A DNA stretch of 64,000 nucleotides, from the NCBI GenBank assembly GCA_020632925.1, contig JACKER010000013.1, positions 206,323 through 270,322 on the forward strand, in the 5' to 3' direction. Positions 59,675-64,000 of the stretch are shown piece after piece. Position numbers and translations under genes: made by a program. The notes beneath the pieces were generated by a model. That model was not told the origin of the DNA. It worked only from the letters and a program-made list of their open reading frames with translations, and made no database searches. The DNA comes from Alphaproteobacteria bacterium. GTDB taxonomy: Bacteria > Myxococcota_A > UBA796 > GCA-2862545. How positions within the stretch are numbered: the stretch's first letter is position 1; each line of letters starts with the position of its first letter.

Positions 59675-61087
59675 TCACGGGTAGTGCAGGGTGGCGCCGA
59701 GCACGGTCACCAGCACCAGCACCAGCGGCGACAGCACCAGGAAGACGAGGAAGGTCGCGCCCATCACGTCGCGCGCCCGGAGCTGGAAGATGCCGAGGAT
59801 GGGCAGCATCCAGAACGGCTGCACCAGGTTCGCGACGGCCTCGCCGAGGTCGTAGCAGGCGACCACCCAGCCCAGGTGCACCTTCATCTCGTGCGCCGCC
59901 GCCATGACGTAGGGCGCCTCGATCACCCACTTGCTCCCGCCGCTGGGCACGAAGACGCCGAGGGCCGCGCTGTAGGTCGCGATCAGTGCGGGGAAGGTCG
60001 CGGGGGTGCTGATGCTGGTGAACAGGTGCGCGATGGACTCGTTGAGCCCCGTCTTGCTGATCACAGCGGCCATCCCGGCATAGAACGGGAACTGCAGCAG
60101 GATGCCCCACACCGCGGGCGTGGCGTCCTTCACCGCGCGCATCAGTCGCGCCGGGGTGCCGTGGAGCAACACGCCGAGCGTCAGGAAGCCCAGGTTCAGC
60201 GTGTTCAGCGTGATGGCGCCGAGCGGATCGGCCGCCGTCCAGAAGGTCCGCGCGAGGTACGCGCCCGCGATGGCCACGAAGGCCCACGAGAGCACGGGGC
60301 TGTGCTCGAGCACCTCGCCGACGCTGTTCCCGTGGGGCATCGCGGCGTCCGACGGGGGCGACGGCAGCGTGATGCCCAGCGCCTCGGCGTTGCGTGCGCG
60401 CGTCCCGCGGGGGGCGGCCAACCACACCACCAGCGTGACGACGACCACCTCGATCACGACGCTCAGCAGGCTCTGCCAGAGGAAGATCGTGTGCGTCAGC
60501 GGGAGGATGCCGCCCGGCACCACGTCCCCCTGGGCCACGATCGCGCGGATGTCTTCGGGGAGGGCTGTCGGCGTCGCCATCTGTAGCGCCGCCGACCCGC
60601 TCAGCCCCTGGGCCCAGATGCTCCCGAGCCCGAGGAAGCTCGCCGCCGCCAGCGCGCGGTAGTCCGCCGCCGGGACGCGCCGCGCCACCTCGAGCGCGAG
60701 CATCGCCGAGAACATGAGCGAGAAGCCCCAGTTCAGCCAGGAGCTCGTCATCGCGAGGAAGGCCACGAAGGCCACGGCGCCCTGCGGGGTCGACGGCACG
60801 CTCGCGAGCCGCGTGATCGCGGCGTGCACGGGCGGCGAGGTCGCGAGGACGTAGCCCGTGATCACGACCATGCACATCTGGCCCGTGAACGGCAGCAGCC
60901 CCCAGAACGCGCCGCCCCACAGCTCGAGCACCTGGACCGGCCCCGCCGGCGTGAACCCCACCGCCGCCAGCAGCACCAGCACCGTGCCGATCAGCGCGAA
61001 CACGAATGCGTCCGGCACGAACCGCTCCGCCGCGGCGGTGATCGCGTGGGCGACGCGCTCGATCGGCGTGGGCTGCGGCTCTTCCAT
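59675..61087 (-). CDS. atoE: Short-chain fatty acid permease, AtoE family
   Basis: 470 residues with about 11-12 TM helices, matching the AtoE family of short-chain fatty acid carriers in length and motifs: 'GFSLMFSAMLALEVARR', 'GLGSIWAQGLSGSAALQMA', 'FPFYAGMAAVISKTGLNESI', 'GVFVPSGGSKWVIEAPYV'. It would import acetoacetate or butyrate-type acids in symport with H+. I took the ATG at 61087; a GTG three codons earlier is also possible. No acetoacetate-CoA transferase genes lie nearby. It converges on the ligand-binding lipoprotein gene with 4 bp between. Confidence 0.92.
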   Translation of the reverse strand: MEEPQPTPIERVAHAITAAAERFVPDAFVFALIGTVLVLLAAVGFTPAGPVQVLELWGGAFWGLLPFTGQMCMVVITGYVLATSPPVHAAITRLASVPSTPQGAVAFVAFLAMTSSWLNWGFSLMFSAMLALEVARRVPAADYRALAAASFLGLGSIWAQGLSGSAALQMATPTALPEDIRAIVAQGDVVPGGILPLTHTIFLWQSLLSVVIEVVVVTLVVWLAAPRGTRARNAEALGITLPSPPSDAAMPHGNSVGEVLEHSPVLSWAFVAIAGAYLARTFWTAADPLGAITLNTLNLGFLTLGVLLHGTPARLMRAVKDATPAVWGILLQFPFYAGMAAVISKTGLNESIAHLFTSISTPATFPALIATYSAALGVFVPSGGSKWVIEAPYVMAAAHEMKVHLGWVVACYDLGEAVANLVQPFWMLPILGIFQLRARDVMGATFLVFLVLSPLVLVLVTVLGATLHYP

Positions 61088-61134
61088 CGGCGGCACGCTA
61101 CCACGCTCGGGATACGGAGCCGCGGGAGGTCGGG

Positions 61135-62058
61135 ATGGAGCTACCGTTGGTGCAGGTCGACGCGTTCGCGACCGGTCCGTTCACGGGCAACCCTGCCGCC
61201 GTGATGCGCCTGCCGCGGTTCCTCGACGACGAGGTGCTGGCCGGGCTGGCGGCGGAGAACAACCTCTCGGAGACCGCCTTCGTCGTCAGCAACGGCGGCC
61301 GCCACCGGCTGCGCTGGTTCACGCCGACCACCGAGGTCGAGCTCTGCGGCCACGCCACGCTCGCCGCCGGGTACGTCCTGCTCGCGGAGGACGGTGGCGA
61401 CGAGGTCCGCTTCCAGACGCGTTCTGGCGAGCTCGTCGTGCGGCGTGTGGCTGAACAAGGCGCAGGTCACGAGCTCTCGGCGTCGGACGTGCCATCTGGG
61501 CTTGGCCAGATGCCGAAGGAGAGCGCGTCCGGCGGTGAAAGCGAAGGGAACAAGCCGCAGGGAAGCCGCCCACAGAACAGGGGTGCCTACGCCCTGGCGC
61601 TCCCGAGCCACCCACCACACGCCGCGGAGCACGTCCCCCCCGCGCTCGCAGAGGCGCTGGGGCACGCCCCCGTCGAGGTCCTCGGCATCAAGGCGCTCCA
61701 CCGCGCGACCTACTGGCTCGCCGTCTACCGCGACGAGGACGAGATCCTGGCGCTACGCCCGGACACCGGGCGGCTGTTGCGCGAGCTGAAGGCCAACGTC
61801 GTCTGCACGGCCCCCGGCCGCGAGGTGGACCTGGTGTCCCGCTTCTTCGCGCCCGCGTCCGGCGTCGACGAGGATCCCGTCACGGGTTCCGCGCACGCCA
61901 CGCTGACGCCGTTCTGGTCCGAGCGGCTCGGGCGGACCACGCTCACCGCCCGCCAGCTCTCCCGTCGCGGCGGCGCGCTCACCTGTACCCTCGACGGTGA
62001 CCGTGTCTGGCTGCGTGGCGACTGCCGCGTCTACCTCCGGGGTTTCGCCGTGGTGTAG
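61135..62058 (+). CDS. PhzF-family isomerase-like protein with inserted repeat peptide
   Basis: 307 residues, about 40 longer than typical PhzF-family members. N-terminal blocks are conserved ('VQVDAFATGPFTGNPAAV', 'AENNLSETAFVV' with catalytic Glu46, 'ELCGHATLAAGYVL'). So are C-terminal ones ('DLVSRFFAPASGVDEDPVTG', 'SAHATLTPFW'). Residues about 107-148 ('EQGAGHELSASDVPSG' ... 'QGSRPQN') come from a 127-bp repeat inserted between 'GELVVRR' and 'GAYALALPSHPP', an edge normally bridged by a short turn. The frame is intact, so the protein may still fold. The family catalyses proton-shift isomerisations; the substrate here is unknown. Confidence 0.92.
   Translation: MELPLVQVDAFATGPFTGNPAAVMRLPRFLDDEVLAGLAAENNLSETAFVVSNGGRHRLRWFTPTTEVELCGHATLAAGYVLLAEDGGDEVRFQTRSGELVVRRVAEQGAGHELSASDVPSGLGQMPKESASGGESEGNKPQGSRPQNRGAYALALPSHPPHAAEHVPPALAEALGHAPVEVLGIKALHRATYWLAVYRDEDEILALRPDTGRLLRELKANVVCTAPGREVDLVSRFFAPASGVDEDPVTGSAHATLTPFWSERLGRTTLTARQLSRRGGALTCTLDGDRVWLRGDCRVYLRGFAVV
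61453..61579 (+). repeat. 127-bp in-frame coding insertion, family A, copy 2
   Basis: Within the PhzF-family gene. It is the second copy of the 55814-55940 element, in the same frame relative to its host gene. The 7-bp stem CATCTGG/CCAGATG is kept while the loop differs (GCTTGG here, CGTCAG in the other). Most of the differences are single-base, and the frame carries no stop or indel. Confidence 0.9.
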
Positions 62059-62273
62059 CCCTGGTTGCGGTACCGGTGGTGATCCGTGTGGGGGTCCAGG
62101 GCACCGCTCGCACTTTTCGAGGACCAGATCGTGGCGTGGTACTTGCGAGGAGGAGGAGGAGGAGGAGGAGGAGGTATTTCGGCTGTACCTGACTCCCACC
62201 ATCGCTGGATGCCGAACGTTGCCGAAGAGGTCGGTTCGTCGGACAGGCACGGGTTCAGGTGGAGGACACCATC
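62059..62273. other. Intergenic region with GAG microsatellite
   Basis: 215 bp between the PhzF-family gene and the next gene. A (GAG)9 run lies at 62147-62174. A GGTGGAGG Shine-Dalgarno precedes the ATG at 62274. I see no gene in it. Confidence 0.6.
62147..62174 (+). repeat. (GAG)n trinucleotide microsatellite
   Basis: Nine GAG units (28 bp) about 100 bp upstream of the start at 62274. Slippage here would change promoter or leader spacing, but any effect is speculative. Confidence 0.85.
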
Positions 62274-63008
62274 ATGAAGATGCCGCAGATCACCAAGGTC
62301 ATCTCCGGTCAGATCACAGCGGTGAGCACCGATCCGGTCACGGTGCTGACCACCCCCTGGATGTTGGCCGCCGGTGGCGCCTCGGCGTCGATCATGCAGC
62401 AGGTGGAGGCGCTGGACGGCACCGGCGCGTTGAAGTTCAAGGCCTGCTACCGGAACGCGGCTGTGCGGACGGACATGCCGGGCTCCTGGAACTACGGGAC
62501 GGAGCGGACGGCCGCGGGGGTCTACACCGACGCCGTCAGCCTGAGTGGCACCACCGACCAGATGTGGATCCAGGGTGGGATCGCCGCCTACGAGGCGGGG
62601 GGAGCCGCCGAGGGGCTCGCTCGCCTGCAGGCTCAGGTGCAGGGAGACGGAATGTTGATCGGGAGCCGGACGATCCCCGTCGGACCGTTCGCGAACAGTG
62701 GGTACAGCGTGTACGAAGGCGTGGGTGATGCCTTCCCCCAGCTCGGGCTGGCCAAGCTCATGTTCGCGATCGTGTTCTCGGCCGTGAGCGGCACCATCAC
62801 GTGGCGTCCCGTGTATCGGCAGATCCAGGGGGATCCCGACGAGCCGGGTGCCTGGTCGGATCTGGGGGCGTCGGACACGAACACGAGCTCCGACGGTAAC
62901 GTGAACACGGGGCAGCTCACCGTCTCGGCGACGAGCGGGTACCTCTTCGGTCAGGCTGGGTGGGGTTGCCCCGCTCTCGTGGACACCGGGTGTCAAGTAG
63001 TAGCCTGA
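62274..63008 (+). CDS. Hypothetical protein, 3' end probably replaced by IS sequence
   Basis: 244 residues from the ATG at 62274 (GGAGG 8 nt upstream). There is no signal peptide; the sequence is beta-rich with Gly/Ala/Thr ('QITAVSTDPVTVLTTPWML', 'WRPVYRQIQGDPDEPGAW', 'SATSGYLFGQAGWGCPALVD') and no recognised domain. The last codons (Cys-Gln-Val-Val-Ala-stop) lie at or past the likely end of the IS3 element, so the native C-terminus has probably been lost. A GTG at 62259 is an alternative start. I would not assign a function. Confidence 0.6.
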   Translation: MKMPQITKVISGQITAVSTDPVTVLTTPWMLAAGGASASIMQQVEALDGTGALKFKACYRNAAVRTDMPGSWNYGTERTAAGVYTDAVSLSGTTDQMWIQGGIAAYEAGGAAEGLARLQAQVQGDGMLIGSRTIPVGPFANSGYSVYEGVGDAFPQLGLAKLMFAIVFSAVSGTITWRPVYRQIQGDPDEPGAWSDLGASDTNTSSDGNVNTGQLTVSATSGYLFGQAGWGCPALVDTGCQVVA

Positions 63009-63943
63009 GGCGCCCCGACCGGCACTACCGCCGCGGGGAGGGCCGAGGGGGGTCCAGGGGGGAGACCGACGGTCTGGGGATTGCTGTGGACGGCTGGGGG
63101 TTTCGACGCGTCCTGCTCGAACTCGACCGGCGACCGCATCCCGAGGCGGCTGTGCAGGCGGCGGGTGTTGTAGAAGCCCTCGAGGAACTCGAACACGTGG
63201 GCCTCGGCGACTGCGTGCGTCCTGAACGTCCCGACGAGCGCGAGCAGCTCGACCTCGAGGGTGGCGAAGAAGCTTTCGGCCATGGCGTTGTCGAAGCAGT
63301 CACCGACCGAGCCCATCGAGACGTGGGCACCGAGGGCCTTGCAGCGCTTCGTGAAAGCGGCGCTGGTGTACTGGCTGCCCTGGTCGGAGTGGTGCACGAC
63401 CTCCCTGGGGCGGCGACGGGCGACGGCCATGTCGAACGCGGCGATGACGAGCTCGGCCGGCATGCTGCTGCCCGTCGCCCAGCCGACGACCTTGCGGCTC
63501 CACACGTCGAGGACCATCGCCAGGTACAGCGTCCCGGCGCGGGTCGGGATGTGGGTGATGTCGGCGACCCAGAGCTTGTTGGGCCCGTCCGCCGTGAAGT
63601 TCCGGTCGACCAGGTCGGGCGCAGGCCGCTGCTTGTCGTCGCGGACCGTGGTCCGGTGCTTGGACCGCCGCGTCACGCCGACGATGCCGGCCTCGCGCAT
63701 GAGCCGCGCGACGCGCTTGCGGCTCGCGTGCACGCCCTGCCGTCGCAGCACCGCGCGGATGCGAGGTGCGCCGTAGATGCCGCGCGAGCCCACGTGGGCC
63801 TTGCGGATGAAGCCCAGCAGCTCGTCATCGCGCAGTGCGTGGGCGGACGGCCCTCGCGCGAGCCACGCGTAGTAGCCGCTCCTCGACAGGCGCAGGACGC
63901 GACACGTCGTCGCGACCGCGTGGTCGGCCTGGTGCGCCTTCAC
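62993..63943 (-). CDS. IS3-family transposase OrfB (DDE integrase domain)
   Basis: At least 316 residues. The typical OrfB N-terminus is present ('CRVLRLSRSGYYAWLARGP', HTH_21-like 'GSRGIYGAPRIRAVLRRQGV'). The rve catalytic core follows with DDE residues in 'LWVADITHIPT', 'VVHHSDQGSQYTS' and 'DNAMAESFFATLEVEL', and the C-terminal 'FYNTRRLHSRLGMRSPVEFE'. All catalytic residues appear intact. The frame stays open upstream to the window edge, so it is probably made as an OrfAB fusion by -1 frameshifting from orfA as well as (possibly) from the GTG at 63943. Confidence 0.95.
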   Translation of the reverse strand: MKAHQADHAVATTCRVLRLSRSGYYAWLARGPSAHALRDDELLGFIRKAHVGSRGIYGAPRIRAVLRRQGVHASRKRVARLMREAGIVGVTRRSKHRTTVRDDKQRPAPDLVDRNFTADGPNKLWVADITHIPTRAGTLYLAMVLDVWSRKVVGWATGSSMPAELVIAAFDMAVARRRPREVVHHSDQGSQYTSAAFTKRCKALGAHVSMGSVGDCFDNAMAESFFATLEVELLALVGTFRTHAVAEAHVFEFLEGFYNTRRLHSRLGMRSPVEFEQDASKPPAVHSNPQTVGLPPGPPSALPAAVVPVGAPQATT

Positions 63944-64000
63944 GAACGCGAACCCTTCTTCCGGGTCGACGCGCTCTCCGCGGCGAACCAGGCCGCCGCT
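63940..64000 (-). CDS. IS3-family OrfA, C-terminal end only
   Basis: The last 19 codons read 'AAAWFAAESASTRKKGSRS' then TGA. This is the conserved end of the IS3 OrfA leucine-zipper/HTH protein ('KAAAWFA'), one frame away from OrfB. The rest is outside the window. Confidence 0.8.
   Translation of the reverse strand, partial: AAAWFAAESASTRKKGSRS

Larger units (their letters stand above)
62991..64000 (-). mobile_element. IS3-family insertion sequence, right end outside window
   Basis: It carries orfB and the 3' end of orfA, overlapping in the usual -1 arrangement, and runs past the right edge. The inner terminus is placed at about 62991 (TGTCAAGTAGTAGCCTGA), just beyond the orfB stop, where the host gene homology ends. 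A GACACC-G-GGTGTC palindrome at 62982-62994 spans the junction. The terminal repeat and target duplication cannot be confirmed because the other end is missing. Confidence 0.8.

Noticed and set aside
62031..62996. Long minus-strand open reading opposite the hypothetical gene at 62274
   Set aside because: It lacks a ribosome site and a recognisable domain and is out-competed by the plus-strand gene with GGAGG and ATG. High-GC DNA produces such antisense readings routinely.

Overview
The window comes from a very GC-rich (roughly 70 %) bacterial chromosome. Its gene content points to Myxococcota or a close relative. The evidence is a MYXO-CTERM-type sorting tail on a thrombospondin-type-3 repeat protein, a MopE-like 'GDCDDGD' repeat lipoprotein, several eukaryote-like Ser/Thr kinases (two fused to ATPase/TPR modules, one a pseudokinase), a winged-helix/ATPase/TPR regulator, many small lipoproteins, and frequent GTG starts with 4-bp GTGA overlaps. 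This assignment is inferred from gene families, not from a marker gene.

Layout. 0-9 kb: two tandem paralogous secreted proteins resembling catalytically dead M1 peptidases (minus strand), divergent from a regulator - multihaem cytochrome - multicopper oxidase operon. 9-19 kb: two hypothetical genes and a Cys-type sulfatase (minus), a MopE/beta-helix lipoprotein - envelope protein - Ser/Thr kinase chain, the MYXO-CTERM protein, and an amidase with a small membrane protein. 19-31 kb: kinase/ATPase/TPR protein, outer-membrane beta-barrels, a possible CAP-domain lipoprotein, a DUF444 (YeaH/YhbH) protein, an FG-GAP/TSP3 surface protein and a bestrophin. 31-36 kb: LolA-like protein, small lipoprotein and membrane genes, and a radical-SAM operon. 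36-43 kb: a repeat-filled intergenic block, a pseudokinase-rpe-kinase/ATPase cluster and tRNA-Pro(CGG). 43-51 kb: a regulator-dense stretch of small enzymes paired with TetR, AraC or WYL regulators, several with clear palindromic operators. 50.7-53.4 kb: Fur/PerR-type regulator and katG behind two tandem palindromes. 53-58 kb: an ABC exporter divergent from a TetR gene. 58-62 kb: a periplasmic ligand-binding lipoprotein, an AtoE-type permease and a PhzF-family isomerase. 62-64 kb: a hypothetical gene apparently cut by an IS3-family element that runs off the right edge.

The most unusual signal is a set of short interspersed repeats. A roughly 127-bp sequence is inserted in the same reading frame into two unrelated genes (an ABC permease and a PhzF-family protein). 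It adds an almost identical 42-residue peptide to each without disrupting the ORF, like the Rickettsia palindromic elements that insert into protein genes. Separate families are a roughly 135-bp intergenic element (two copies), a 72-bp element that forms gene 3' ends (two copies), and a 63-bp hairpin-bearing tandem repeat.
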